This document shows, piece after piece, positions 48,419-59,811 of a DNA stretch of 64,000 nucleotides. This DNA is from Polyodon spathula (Eukaryota; Chordata; Actinopteri; Acipenseriformes; Polyodontidae). Made by a program: the position numbers and the translations under genes. Under the pieces are notes generated by a model, which was not told the DNA's origin, did not search any database, and saw nothing but the letters and a program-made list of their open reading frames with translations. The stretch spans positions 46,076,486 to 46,140,485 of the forward strand of contig NC_054541.1 in NCBI RefSeq assembly GCF_017654505.1, written 5' to 3'. Numbering within the stretch: position 1 is the first letter of the stretch; every line of letters starts with the position of its first letter.

Positions 48419-48490
48419 CTGAAGTTGTGGTGGAGCTCAAGGTTTGGTGATGAAGAGACAGCCTGGTTCATGGTTCCAATAACATATGGA
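48419..48490 (-). CDS. nav3: NAV exon L: short exon with sensor-1-like GTMNQ
   Basis: This 72-nt exon is split at both codon ends: it completes Cys after TTATTGTTAG and leaves two bases of an Arg codon before GTAAAC. It encodes PYVIGTMNQAVSSSPNLELH followed by HNF. GTMNQ is the likely sensor-1 position of the AAA fold. It is easy to miss because of its size; phase and conserved content both support it. Confidence 0.95.
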
Positions 48491-49507
48491 CTAACAATAA
48501 CAAACAACAAAACAAAACACATAAATAAGGTAAGAATACAAATATATTAGACATTCGCATGTTACGCTACTTTATTGCTTGTTTTATTTACTCTCTTTGT
48601 CAATAATACATTGGGGCATATTAAAGAGTCAATTCCTATTTTCTGAAAATAGTAAAACATCTCATTTTATAAAACTAGAACAAAGCAATGGTACGTATTA
48701 GAATACTAACTTTATGCACTCTCTTACATGTATTGAGTGTGTTACGGAATACACAGGTTATGGGTTATACACACTGTGTATAGTATTCATATGGGGTCTT
48801 CGTTTTCAGTCTTTATTTTTGACCACTTGATGTCCTTGTTTTTGAGCAAACTCAAAAAAGTGTTGATTGTGAAAAAAGTTCACTTTAGTTTTTTCTCATG
48901 TAACTTGATTGAGACTGTGATTCTGTTTCATTGATAATGTAAAAGGCAGCTCCTTATTTTGTATTCAAAACGAACGCAAACAGCGAGTGAAGTTAAATTG
49001 ATTTAATTAAATCATAATGAAGAGGAAACTATTTCTCTTACAACAAGTCATTAAGATGTTCAATCCAGGAAAAGCAATTTAACTGATAAAATAAGGAACT
49101 GCCTTTTTTTCACATTATCAATGAAACAGAATCAAAGTCTCAATCAATAAAGTTACGGGAGAACAAACTAACGTGATCTTGTTTCACAATCAACACTTTT
49201 GCAAGAGTTAAATAAAGAAACTGATTTGGTTCATATAACTTTAAAAGTGAAATCACGCGACCAAAAAAAAAAAACGAAAACAAAGAGCCCTAAGTTTTCT
49301 ATATATTACACTACAGTGTTTTTGATAGGGTACTATACACAAGGAAAGCAATCCAAGGTTGCTGAGTCATGTGACTTATACACAGGGTGCACCTTATCCT
49401 ATAAAAATTACTGTAAAAAGTGCTACTCTCAAGTCCATTAAATTCGGCTGATGCCATAAGGAGTGCTTACACGAAGGCTTTGTGTTGCAGAATCACACAA
49501 CACTTAC

Positions 49508-49662
49508 CATTTACGGTATTTACAGTTCAGGAATCCATTAAAAATGTCACTAAGAGAACCAATATGGTGGAGGTTATCAAGTATAACCACTACTGGAAGA
49601 TCAGCTTCATTTCCTTCAGAGTTGCATTGATCTGCAAGATTTGATAAGTACTGCCTCAACTC
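49508..49662 (-). CDS. nav3: NAV exon K: Walker B-like strand
   Basis: The 155-nt exon starts in phase 0 after TGTTTTAAG and ends two bases into a codon before GTAAGT. It encodes ELRQYLSNLADQCNSEGNEA, then DLPVVVILDNLHHIGSLSDI and FNGFLNCKYRK. VVVILDN is the Walker B-type strand; as in other NAV proteins the usual Glu after the Asp is Asn, so it is not a canonical DE motif. HHIGSLSDIFNGFLNCKY is a family signature. Confidence 0.96.
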
Positions 49663-49727
49663 CTTAAAACAAGACAAAACAAACACATATTAGGAACAGC
49701 TAGCCCTGTTGATGACATCATTATCAA

Positions 49728-49960
49728 ATCAAATCAAATTGTATTTACAAAGTGCCTTTCAGGTGCAGGTGCCCTGTGACTGAATGTTCTACTACCTGCC
49801 CTTTGCTTTAAAATCCTTGGGACAGATAACAGCCCTCCATCTTGGGAGCCAAACCGTTTAGGGCTTTATAAGTGATAAGAAGGACCTTAAAGTCAATCCT
49901 GGACAGCACCAAGAGCCAGTGCAGGGCTGCTAACACTGGGGTAATGTGCTCACCTTTTGT
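49728..49960. repeat. Dispersed repeat in the NAV intron between exons J and K
   Basis: AGGGCTTTATAAGTGATAAG, AAGGACCTTAAAGTCAATCC and GAGCCAGTGCAGGGCTGCTA form a recognisable, widely dispersed fish repeat motif, followed by GGGGTAATGTGCTC. The left edge, CAAATCAAATCAAATTGTAT then TACAAAGTGCCTTTCA, resembles the edge of the 20.1-kb repeat. I cannot name the family. Confidence 0.5.
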
Positions 49961-50396
49961 TTTGTTTTTTTAACATCCATACCATTCTGAACAATTTAAT
50001 TTATTACATCTCAAATTATTTGGGAGAAATGTCTCCTCATATAATTAACGATGTATTTGTATTATTATTAAAATAGACTAGAATTATCAATGCACGTGTT
50101 ATAGCTATAGAGAGAGAAAACGTTGACCTTCAAAATTACTTTAAAACACTTTTTTAAATCTCACTTATATTTAGACCAAGTGTTTTTTTTTTTCTTTTCT
50201 TTGTAAGCTGCACTGGAATGCATTTCATGAAGGGAACAATAGTTCTGTAATTTGCATTTTGGTTATATCATATTAAAACACTCTACCTTTATTGATTGTG
50301 CTGATCTGCTAGCTTTAGGCCATGGTCACTGGTCAAGACATTCCTGTTTCCTATATAAGCCTGAAAAAATGTCGCCTTGCATTACTTTTCTCTCAC

Positions 50397-50632
50397 CTTG
50401 CTAGATTTTTGGTCCACATTAAAGCTTGCTATATTTCCTTCTCCATTTTCCCTCCCGGATTTGCACACTACGTATTCTGCAAGCTTGTTGGCCAAGAAGG
50501 TTTTGCCGGTTCCACTGGGTCCGGACAGGATTATTCTTCTGTGTTCTATTAACAGGTTAAGGTATCGCTGTGAAATCGTTTTGGGGATTAGTGTGTCAAA
50601 CACCAAACTGTCAATACTGTTCTCTTTAACAC
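50397..50632 (-). CDS. nav3: NAV exon J: AAA ATPase Walker A
   Basis: This 236-nt exon is the longest in the window. It completes a split Gly codon and ends in phase 0 before GTGAGA. It encodes VKENSIDSLVFDTLIPKTIS, QRYLNLLIEHRRIILSGPSG and TGKTFLANKLAEYVVCKSGR, ending FNVDQKSSK. GPSGTGKT (window residues about 435-442) is the Walker A P-loop, with the catalytic Lys and Thr intact, so ATP binding should be possible. What ATP hydrolysis does in NAV proteins is not settled by the sequence. Confidence 0.97.
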
Positions 50633-52262
50633 CTACAACAAGAAAAACAAAAAGACACAAAGAGATGATATTTCACCAGGTGGTACAGCAGCGACTATGA
50701 TAGTGGCGTATGTTAAAATAATATCCTTCTGATTTATACTCTCTGTTGAAACCTGTGTGGAAAGCAAATGTTTTATACTGTTTTGGGAATATACTGTGTT
50801 AAAAATATGTATAATAAATCTATCTAACAAATGAGGTCTAAAATGTAGGTTAAAACCAGTTTTCAGTCCACAGAATCTAAGGGCCCGTTCACAAAACTTT
50901 AAGGTCTGTTTTTGGAAATAAACATTCTCTAAGCTTCTAACCCTTTCTAAAGCTGTTAAAATGGGGTTAATGAATTGCAAACTGATTGAATTATAAAAAA
51001 ATGCACTATAAAAATAACCCTCAACAAATCATTCCCTAAAACAGTCTTGAGAGTAAACTCTTTCCAGGGAACAGAACAAATCCAGCTTGAGGTGGCAAAG
51101 AATAATCAGTCTACTGGCAGCACTAGCTGTCTAGGTAAAGACCCAGCAATGAGACTGGCAGCTGTATGTGTATCTGATAAGGTGGAAGGGTAATGGTGCT
51201 GAAACCTGATGGAAATAAGTGCTTGCTGGGGCTTCTAAGGCCACAGTAATTGCCAGTTGATCCCATTATGACATGAATAATGGCTAACCGCTAAACAGCA
51301 TTACAAGCTACCGACTTAAAAACTCAATTAATTAGAGCCGAGTCCTCTCACATTGCATTGATGGGGCTCGTACAAATCAGGGCTCCGTCTTGTTCTCATG
51401 GAGGGTGTTTGTGAGCAACATTCTGTGTTTAGAGTTATGTAGTTGAAGCACTCTAAGCTTAATCTTTGTGTTTCTTTATTCTCATAGAAGTGACGTGAGT
51501 TAGGTGTCCTTCGGTATTCGCACCCCATGCACAAATATCCATTTTAAGATCTATTTTATTATCACATTGAAATCTAAACAGTAAAATATCATTTTGTCAG
51601 AACCTAGGCATCTTGCTGAATTGGATAAACAGGTGTGTGTCTTTTTTAATCTCCTTTTGTTGAACTACATTCCATTATATGTCTTTTTTTAGATGTTTTT
51701 GTTTTTCAGCGATCAACCTTGTTTTGCAAAAAGAGGTTCTTTATTTGGATAATCAAAGCAATTCCATATTATTCATATGCTGTCCAGTTTTACAAGACAT
51801 CTGAAACCACAGCACTTCCATCCACCAATCAGGAAGCTCCATTGCAGGGCATTAGCGGGTAGATGACCGTGAACAATTCAGATGAAATGTTTATATTTAA
51901 AACAATGAAATGGTAGGAAAGCAAAACCTTGAAAAGGTGCATACATATCTAAAATGATCTATATAAACAGTCAACACACTGTTTACCAGTTTCACAATTA
52001 TACTCTGCTCATAGGACATTACCTTGGCAGTTGACCTTGTCTGTATGATAGTACCCTTGTCCTTGCTTGGACTCTTACCTCCCAGACACGTTCAATTGCT
52101 TAATTAAAACTATAGGGATCAATTAGCTGCTAGGAAACGGACAAGCATCACTGAGTCAAACTGTATCGTATTCATAGCTTCTACATATAATACAAAAAAA
52201 ATATACATACAAAAAACAGGCTTGAAATACTGAAATCTAATATGTGCAGAATAGGCTCATAC

Positions 52263-52431
52263 CTTTGAGGTTCACAGTGATCACATTATTGACGCCAACC
52301 AAGTATCCACATGGCAGCAATTCAGGGATTTCTACATTGTGGGCTCTGACAATATCCCCTATTCTGTAGCTCTCAATGCTGTCTGAGTTCAAGCCCAGGG
52401 TTGTCAGAGGATCCACACGGAAAATATATTC
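52263..52431 (-). CDS. nav3: NAV exon I: LPCGYLVG block
   Basis: The 169-nt exon starts in phase 0 after GTCGAATAG, an acceptor with a weak polypyrimidine tract, and ends one base into a codon before GTATGA. It encodes EYIFRVDPLTTLGLNSDSIE, then SYRIGDIVRAHNVEIPELLP and CGYLVGVNNVITVNLK. The PELLPCGYLVG motif is conserved in the family, just upstream of the nucleotide-binding fold. Confidence 0.95.
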
Positions 52432-52628
52432 CTATTCGACAAAGCAAACAAGTAGACCAGGGTTACAAGAATTGTAATAATTGCATTGGTTCTAGAAGAT
52501 AATAAATGAGGGGCAAATATGTTCATACCTCTGGCTTCCATACACATATATATTAAACCATTTTATTACACTAAACATTTTATGTTTTGTTTTAATATTA
52601 CAGAAGAATAATTAAGAAAATCAAGTTC

Positions 52629-52638
52629 TGTCTTTCCT

Positions 52639-52670
<32 letters not shown>

Positions 52671-52672
52671 TC
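52629..52672. repeat. Microsatellite (CTTT)n
   Basis: About ten CTTT units in the intron between NAV exons H and I. On the NAV sense strand this is a purine run (AAAG), so it does not serve as a polypyrimidine tract. Confidence 0.95.
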
Positions 52673-52876
52673 AGTCAGTTATGGGGGTAGGTGAGACCTT
52701 TAGATGATGCAGACCATTGTAGCCAGGAAGTGGAATTCTAAAAGTTGATATACTATGTGATCTACAACAATAATATCTTAACGACAGATACTTAGAGGAC
52801 TCACTTCAAAATGGTAACATTTGATCAACATAGAAAAGAAAAGTTACATTTTCAAAGTTAAAAGGAGTTCAGGTAC

Positions 52877-52972
52877 CTTGAATAATCGTCGGATGACTCC
52901 ATCAAGTACATCCCATTTCGTCTTCCCACTGACACCTATTGACCCAATGAGATAGTCCTGACACTTGACATC
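52877..52972 (-). CDS. nav3: NAV exon H: YLIGSIGVSGKTKWDVLDG block
   Basis: The 96-nt exon is phase 0 at both ends and encodes DVKCQDYLIGSIGVSGKTKW, then DVLDGVIRRLFK. The block is nearly invariant in vertebrate NAV2/NAV3. Two acceptor AGs lie 3 nt apart (TAG then CAG). The inner CAG was chosen because the joined protein then reads NNTK-DVKCQ; use of the outer one would add a CAG codon for Gln. Confidence 0.95.
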
Positions 52973-52978
52973 CTGCTA
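52973..52978 (-). promoter_or_regulatory. Tandem (NAGNAG-type) splice acceptor before NAV exon H
   Basis: On the minus strand the acceptor reads GGTAGCAG|GATGTC. Both TAG and CAG could serve; the outer one would insert a CAG codon for Gln while keeping frame. CAG is usually the stronger acceptor, so the short form is expected to dominate. Confidence 0.6.
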
Positions 52979-53382
52979 CCAGAAGAAAAAAGTTATTTAT
53001 TCAGAAATAAAATACATAAAATAAATACAAATAAAAAGAGCTGAAGAAATGCCTTTTGCAAACTAACACTGGGAGTTTCTAGTCCCAGAACAGTACTTGA
53101 TCTCGTCCATTCATGCTAATTCTTGCATGAACGACATTCACACTACTGTCAAGTCTGATACAGCTGAACCGATCAGACAGCACATTTCACAAGTCATTTA
53201 TTTAAATAGGATCATGTGCTGACAGTCAGTGGTTGAAGGAGAGCCCACAGCTACTCTATTCCCACCTGACTAGAGGCGTTCCTGCCTGCCGATTGTCTAA
53301 TTAATGGAAAACGGAAATGGACATCTGGAATGGTTTCATTGTTTCTATTTTTAAAAGTTGTTTACATGGATTGGCGCTTTAC

Positions 53383-53480
53383 CTTTGTGTTATTTGAACC
53401 TTTATGGATTGTAACGACGATCCTCACGCTACGGCCTTCTTTGCGCATCGTTCCTTCATATCCATCGTTATGCAGAACAT
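53383..53480 (-). CDS. nav3: NAV exon G: entry to the ATPase region
   Basis: The 98-nt exon completes the split Asp codon and ends in phase 0 before GTAAAG. It encodes VLHNDGYEGTMRKEGRSVRI and then VVTIHKGSNNTK. The KEGRSV(R/K)I(V/I)V beta-strand-like segment begins the conserved C-terminal region of NAV proteins, ahead of the Walker A exon. Confidence 0.92.
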
Positions 53481-53567
53481 CTGCAAAATAAACAGATTGG
53501 CCTCCACAACTTTAAACGCTCAGTCATGCATTATGAGGCAAAACTAGACGGTGTTATGCTGGAGGCA

Positions 53568-53588
53568 TAGGGTTAGGGTTAGGGTTAG
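53568..53588. repeat. Interstitial telomere-like repeat, about 3.5 units
   Basis: TAGGGTTAGGGTTAGGGTTA plus G is a perfect run of the vertebrate telomere hexamer in the intron between NAV exons F and G. At about 3.5 units it is far too short for a chromosome end; flanks are ordinary intron. Confidence 0.9.
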
Positions 53589-53975
53589 TGTACAGGAATA
53601 CTTTATATTACAGGATTATGTTCTTCTGGAGGTATGAGAGGTATTTCACATTTATGGGATTACTGAATTAAAGCTTTTGCTTAAGCCCATCATTATTTAA
53701 ATATCTGAATTCCAGACTTTAACCAGTAAATATTGGAATGGCAAACAGTCCAGGCTGCTATGGGTCTACAGCTGCAGAGTGTACCGTTGATAGGCATGAT
53801 ATCCCACACACTGCATGCAGGCAGTGAGCAAGTTGTATTGACCAGAACACGAGCTGGGAGTTTTTAACCAAGGACTGGTGGCGTGGCCGCTTTCTTAGGA
53901 ACATTAATGTGTGGCATTGTATAGTGTTGCTTAACCGTCTGAGGTAACTGACGACCTGTGCTAGGTTTGACTCAC

Positions 53976-54165
53976 CCGACATGATGTTGTCTGTGACATT
54001 GAGGTTGTTGAGTGACAGTCCCAAAGACAGTCGGGAGGAAGACGAGGAGGAGGTGCTTGACGTTTCTGAGGAGGGGCGTCCAGTCTTTGACCTGGCGGCC
54101 GCAGGGGTTGGGCTTCCACTCAGCTTCAGCCTGTCATTCTCAGCTTTCAGTAGTTCAATTTCATT
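53976..54165 (-). CDS. nav3: NAV exon F: end of coiled coil and Ser-rich spacer
   Basis: The 190-nt exon follows TTTCCTCAG and ends one base into a codon before GTGAGT. It opens with NEIELLKAENDRLKLSGSPT, continues through an Ala/Ser/Thr-rich spacer containing a run of six serines, and ends in SLGLSLNNLNVTDNIMS. The LKAENDRLK heptads end the coiled coil. SLGLSLNNLN is one of the features that favour NAV3 over NAV2. The Ser-rich part is locally GC-rich and includes a NotI-type GCGGCCGC. Confidence 0.94.
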
Positions 54166-55585
54166 CTGAGGAAAGTCAGGCTTATTATCAGTTTGTGTGC
54201 TACAGTGTGTACACATGAGTCAAAGCTAGTTGACATAATGGGAGTATATGAGAGGGTACTGCAGACAACGATAAAAACCACTTGGATTTTAATATACCCT
54301 ACTAGCACGGCTTCATAGGACTTCAGGGGTAAGCTCAGCCGTGGCAAACTACAGTGATGAAGCTAGAAAACTGGATCAAGGAAAGACAAGCAACTAGTGG
54401 ATAAGGCCAGTCTGAACCTTGGAAGGAAAAAAACAAGTTAAATAATTGAAAAAAGTCTGCAGCACCAAACTTTTTTTTAACATGATTTATATTCTTAACT
54501 TCCTTTAAATATCTTCATTTATGCTACATTGACCTTTAAATCTGTCTGTTATTCTTCCCAAGACAGGATCTTCTTGACACTAACGGTCCCTGACAGCTAA
54601 GTAAGCAAAGCTCTGGGTTGTCGACGGTGCCAAAAGATTACTGGGCTTGTGCAGTTCAAATGAATGGACAGGCTCAACAGAGCCTAGCACTAGCTAGCTA
54701 TGACCTCTCTGTCACTTCTGCCTCATATCACAAAGTATTATTTCCATATTTAGGTATTACAGGAATTGCTTGTCATATTGTCTAACAAAATCGAATTTCC
54801 ACCCTATCTACCTTTTCAATAGTGCCAACTCACCCATTCAACTGCTGATAAGTCTTTTGAGTAATGACACTTTTACTGTCATGCTGTAAGAATACAACTC
54901 CCTCCCCAAACAAACCCCAATATAGCCTCCATTTACTGCTTGACAGCCTGAATGTGGGAACATCTGAGAAACAACTTGAATAATTTCTTCCTTGCAACTG
55001 ATTTTGTTACCTGCAGTGTATTGCTTGTTGCATTTCTGTTCTTTGTGTTCCAATATCAATCTCACTAATTGACTCTCACTAAGCTATACAGGTATGGTGC
55101 AACATATAATATACATTGAAGGACTAACTAGCACAGATTAGCAAAGCACTCAGGAAGCTTTTCATTGCAGATCTTTACCTGCAAAGCTTTATGGCAGGTT
55201 TTACAGAGACAATGTTTTTCAATGTTTTTTTTTTTTGTTTGTTTGTTTTTTTTTAACAATTTACCTCAGCCCTTAATAACATATATACAGTTCTGTTTAC
55301 AAGTAAGTTAGTTTCCAGTTCTGTTTATCCTGCTAAGTACAGAAAGCCTCAACAATTAATTTTCCAGATTTTCTTTGCTTACCTCAGCTACCACTGAGCT
55401 ACACACACAACGTTTTCTCTACACAGAAACTGGGACACAAGAAACCTGATTTAGCCCTTAAATACCATGGCGGTAAGAATCCTTTATCAAACTGCAGGTC
55501 TTTGAAAAGAGGCAAGTTAGAGGATATCAAGCAGCTCACTAATGATTATGTACAGCTATAGCTACACGTTTCACACCTCCCTACA

Positions 55586-55880
55586 GAATTCACCCATTTT
55601 GCTTCATAAAGTCGAAATATAATTTTGCGTTAACATACTGAATTACAAACCACTTTGTAGGTTTCCATATACTTAAAAGTTGAAACATTTTGAAATCTAA
55701 CATGAAATACTCTACTACTATTATGATTTCCAGTAGGCTTTTACAACATAATTATTGTAGTTTCTTTGATTACAATAAAAAATCCAAATTATGTTCATAT
55801 AGTTTTTTGTTTGTTTGTTTGTTTTTTTAAACGATGTCTCACTCCTAAAATTCTAGGTAATGCAAAACTGTATGTGTGTA
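55586..55880. mobile_element. Tc1/mariner-type MITE, copy 3, inverted and truncated
   Basis: The stretch holds the reverse complement of copies 1 and 2: GTTAACATACTGAATTACAA, TTGTAGTTTCTTTGATTACA, and TCCTAAAATTCTAGGTAATG near the right end. The left terminus is not clear. It lies in the intron between NAV exons E and F. Confidence 0.65.
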
Positions 55881-56268
55881 AGGTGCCAGGTTGACCACAG
55901 CTGAAGGGTGGGGTCCTATTTATCCACACAGCAGGCACAACATTAGCAGATGCAAAGCAAAAATCCCTAAGCTGTACCTGATACCATATCTGTAACAAGG
56001 TACTCTAGTCCCCCTTCTTCCAGCTTTTAATGTTTATATGTGGAAGAAAAAAAGAGTTTTGCTGGAATTTTCTTACTGTGAGGTTACAAAACCCACTACA
56101 ATTTACAAGAAGAGGGCTTTGACATTGATTAAAAAGCTGGTAAGGAGCATGTGCTTGCAATCAGCTCCAAGCCAGCTTCACTTCAAGCCTTGTCAAAAAG
56201 AAATAATTTCAGATATTTGGGTCACAGGCAGGAGATGAGCCTTGTGTGGTGATTGAACCCAGACAGAC

Positions 56269-56422
56269 CTGCATTCTGTTCATGGCCTCCCGGATCTGGT
56301 CGAGGTGGTGTGCTGAGCTCAGAGCCTCTAGGCGGATGTCAGTCAGCTTGAGCTCCTTCTCTCGAAGCTCGTTCTTCAGCTGCAGAATGATCTCAGCCTC
56401 AGCCTCTGTGCACTCACACAGC
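56269..56422 (-). CDS. nav3: NAV exon E: second coiled coil
   Basis: The 154-nt exon completes the split Glu codon and ends in phase 0, ATGCAG|GTCTGT. After the Glu it encodes LCECTEAEAEIILQLKNELR, then EKELKLTDIRLEALSSAHHL and DQIREAMNRMQ. The LR.KE.KLTDIRLEALSSAH.LDQ block is a strongly conserved NAV coiled coil. The donor GTCTGT departs from GTRAGT but is still a GT site. Confidence 0.95.
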
Positions 56423-56592
56423 CTGCGGCAGACGCACCCAGTTCAAAACATGAAATTACACAAGATACAATTCCTTCACAAAAACATCAGGGTGAGTTTA
56501 CAGTACAGATGAAGATGCATTAAAATAGCACAGCACAAAACAATACAAGGAATGCTAGTAACATACATACATCCCCCCGCAAGAACATACAT

Positions 56593-56665
56593 AACACACA
56601 CACACACACACACAGACACAGACACACACACACACAGACACACACAGACACACACACACACACAC
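56593..56665. repeat. Microsatellite (CA)n with GACA interruptions
   Basis: About 73 bp of CA dinucleotides with regular AGACA steps, in the intron between NAV exons D and E. Confidence 0.96.
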
Positions 56666-57565
56666 TTCAGGTGTCAGTACTGTGAAAAAGATCAAACACA
56701 CAGAGACCTTATAGTTGTAACTGAAGAAATAGTGATTTATTTCACACCCTAGCATTCAATAAGTTATATAAGAAAGTTTGCAATAATGGAAAGAAAGCCA
56801 CAGCACTCCACACAACAATGCCAATGCACGCAACTCCCTGAGCTGTACCGAGATCTGTGCTTGTAGCTCACATGGCCATTTTGCCTTTTCTTTGGTATCC
56901 AAATTGAAGAGGATTTAACACAATCACACTCACTATAGACAGAGAAACAGACATAGGGGAAATGACAGCTTCAAAAGGCAGAAATTAATAATTTAATACA
57001 ATTTGAAAAAAATAAGAAAGGGTTTGTATACAAAAGCAGACATCTATTTTTTGGGGAGAGGGAACTTCTATCCTTTTGAAATAATGGGTCTATAAAATAA
57101 TTATTTAGGTTATTGTTAAAGAAGACACCAATATTCTAAATGTGTTTAACACAAATTATGTGTTTAAGCTTTATGAATAGGGTCCATTGCATAGTGTACT
57201 GTAGTATGGTAGGCTACGTTAAACATCTATTTAAAAAGAACACAAAAAACTGTGACAAACTAATGATCCAATGATTTGTTCAAATCCCAATAACCAATGT
57301 AAACTTTGCAATAAATGCACCTGCAAACTTCCCTTTTTAGTATCTGTAATTGTGGTCCTTTTTATTTGTAATAACCTTACATGGAAAGTATATTTAAATC
57401 AGGAAATTTGAGTCACTGATGTTATCCATCAGTAAAGAAAAACTTTTTTTAAATGTAAAAAATGAATTGGATCAGGTGGGAAATGGAGATGTTATATATT
57501 GCAGTGTTAGGTGATGGCATTTGCATGACACATGAATTAGCCTTTGTCACCTATCAGAAACTTAC

Positions 57566-57732
57566 TCAGATGCAGACTGGGATGTTTTCATTGACGGGCC
57601 CTGCTTTGAGCTATGGAGCAGCTTGGGCGACGACGGAAGTGAGTGGTCAGTGAGCTCTTCAATGTCTGAATGTGGAGAAGGGGGCTTTGCAGATTTCTTT
57701 TTACCAAAAGCCTGTTTGAACGAGCTCCTCAG
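57566..57732 (-). CDS. nav3: NAV exon D: SSFKQAFGKKK basic/Ser-rich linker
   Basis: The 167-nt exon follows TCTCTTTCAG and ends two bases into a codon before GTAAGT. It encodes LRSSFKQAFGKKKSAKPPSP, then HSDIEELTDHSLPSSPKLLH and a Ser/Lys-rich tail ending TSQSAS. The SSFKQAFGKKK and DIEE.TD.SLPSSPK motifs are conserved in vertebrate NAV proteins. The segment is probably disordered and linking, with many SP sites that could be phosphorylated (inference). Confidence 0.94.
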
Positions 57733-59533
57733 CTGAAAGAGAAACCCGTATTTCAGTCAGTTGGCCACGTGCTCATTCGTTAATGTTAACAAAGCAAGTG
57801 CTTCTTTGAGGGTTAGTTCATTTGAAATTGCCATTCAACATTCAGCCTCAGGTCAGTAAAAGGGAAGCAAAGTTTAAAAGATGAAACCGTGCATCTCAGA
57901 TGATGAGCTGCAGAGTTTCGATACAGCGTTTTTAATCAGCAGCAGTGTAACATTATGTATGAAGTTGTTTTTACAATACCTGTAGATTTAATGCTTTGTT
58001 TGAAGGTTTTAAACTGTAAAAACACACCTCAAATGTTATGCTTTTACAAATGCATCACCTGGTTTCTATACAAGGCAGAATGTTGTGTTGGGGGTTAATT
58101 GGATGTCTTTATTAAAATATATAAATTAATTTACATAAGCTTAAAAAGTAAAGGGAAAAAAAATATTTTCATTCTTTATTCATATAAACACATTCATTTT
58201 TTTTAAATGTATTTTGTTTTATAGTTCTTTTAAATGGTGTCGAACTGAAAGCAATGGAGTCTGAAGTTCATCTATAGCACCTGCATGTGCTTCAGCCCTG
58301 ACTGTGTTAATGTTGTTCAGTCTTGGGAGTGGGATCAGTTACCATGGCTTTGACCTCTCTGAGAGACTGCCAGTTAGTTTCAGATGGGATGGTGGTATTA
58401 TCATGCGGACCCCTGTCCACTTCGAACAGGGCTGAGCCCACCGCAACTCATTTCACACAGGCCAACCACCACCAGATCAAAATGACTTTCAAACACTACT
58501 GACCTGGGCTGGAATGGAATCTGTGACCTAGAGGTAAAACATACTCACTATTACAATGCTGTCTACACATAGAACCCAAATGAAAGCAATACACAGCAGG
58601 GGTCTACAGGATTCGGAAATGGGCCCAATTGAAAAACAGGCAAGGAATTTGATGGAAGCACATTGAAAGTTTCCCATTTCTGAATCCAAATCTTGCACAC
58701 CCTTAAAATCCAGTAAGGTCTTCTAATGAATGCTGATAACGCATGTCATACGCACATTATATTAAACATAGAATCATATTAAATCGTTGGGGCAGATGGA
58801 GGGTGTATGGGAGGTATTGAAGGGTATAGGACTAATCAGTATGCAACCCTTCGATACTTTATAACTCCCAGAATTACAAATGTATCACTAGGAATGTGCT
58901 ACCATTATAATCAAAATGAATCAACCTAATCAACATGAACACCATTCCCAATGACAGCTATACTATTTAAAAGATAGTATAAGATGTATAAAAGTATCTT
59001 TATACAGTAAAATTATGAATGTATTTGTAATCACTAAACAGTGACAATGCCATGCGTGTTTGTCATTAATGAACATTAAAATAAAGCGGTATCCACTTCT
59101 TTTAGGTAAAGGGAGACAGAAATAAATAAAAACCTGTTTAGAAAATAAGTCACAAGAGCTCTTTCATACAGAGGGAAAAGCTCTAGAAAAGGCAGCGAGA
59201 GGCAGCGAGGCAGCACCACACCTCTTCTCTCAAAGCGCTAAAGGCTGGCAGCATGCTTGTCTGTAACATTTTGTTCTGTGACCCACATGCCGACCTATTA
59301 ATTCAGTTCATATTCACCTTGTGTCCTTTTGCCTTTGCCTGGCAGGTTGATATGAAAGATGAAAGAAGGTGGAATTACAAGGCATGGAAATGAAATTCAT
59401 GACAGTTTAAACAGGCAAACAACAACAACAACTGGAATCAGTCTGCATGTTATTAACACACCACGCATCTACGGTTGATGTATTTGGGGGGTTGTTTGCT
59501 TGTGAAGGCCAGCAGTTCTGTGTAAATTCTTAC

Positions 59534-59655
59534 CCAGCTCTTCTTCTTCTTCTTCTTGGCTTCAGCATCGTTTGTGCTGCCCACACTTGAGAGGCTCGTA
59601 GCACTGTTCATGCTGGAGACGCTGTCCGAGGAGTGCTGCCGTCTGATTCGCAGGT
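59534..59655 (-). CDS. nav3: NAV exon C: LRIRRQHSSDSVSS linker with lysine run
   Basis: The 122-nt exon completes the split Asp codon and ends at a codon boundary, AGCTGG|GTAAGA. It encodes LRIRRQHSSDSVSSMNSATS, then a Ser-rich stretch, and ends in six lysines followed by SW. The RIRRQHSSDSVSS motif is diagnostic of NAV proteins. The lysine run is written by AAG repeats, seen on the plus strand as a CTT run, so its length may vary between alleles. Basic clusters of this kind fit a microtubule-binding or nuclear-import role, which is inference. Confidence 0.94.
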
Positions 59656-59787
59656 CTAACAAACATAAAAAACACACACACAGTGGCTGTAAAGGATGTG
59701 TGGTGACTGTTTCTTTGCAGTTTTGAAACTGTGGTGCACCCACACAATACTGAATACTATGACTACTACAACTACTACTACAATGAC

Positions 59788-59811
59788 TAATAATAATAAT
59801 AATAATAATAA
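59788..59811. repeat. Microsatellite (AAT)n
   Basis: About eight AAT units in the intron between NAV exons B and C, next to imperfect ACT units. Confidence 0.9.

Noticed and set aside
53568..53588. Chromosome end or telomere-joined assembly error
   Set aside because: Only about 3.5 hexamers are present, with ordinary intron and intact NAV exons on both sides.
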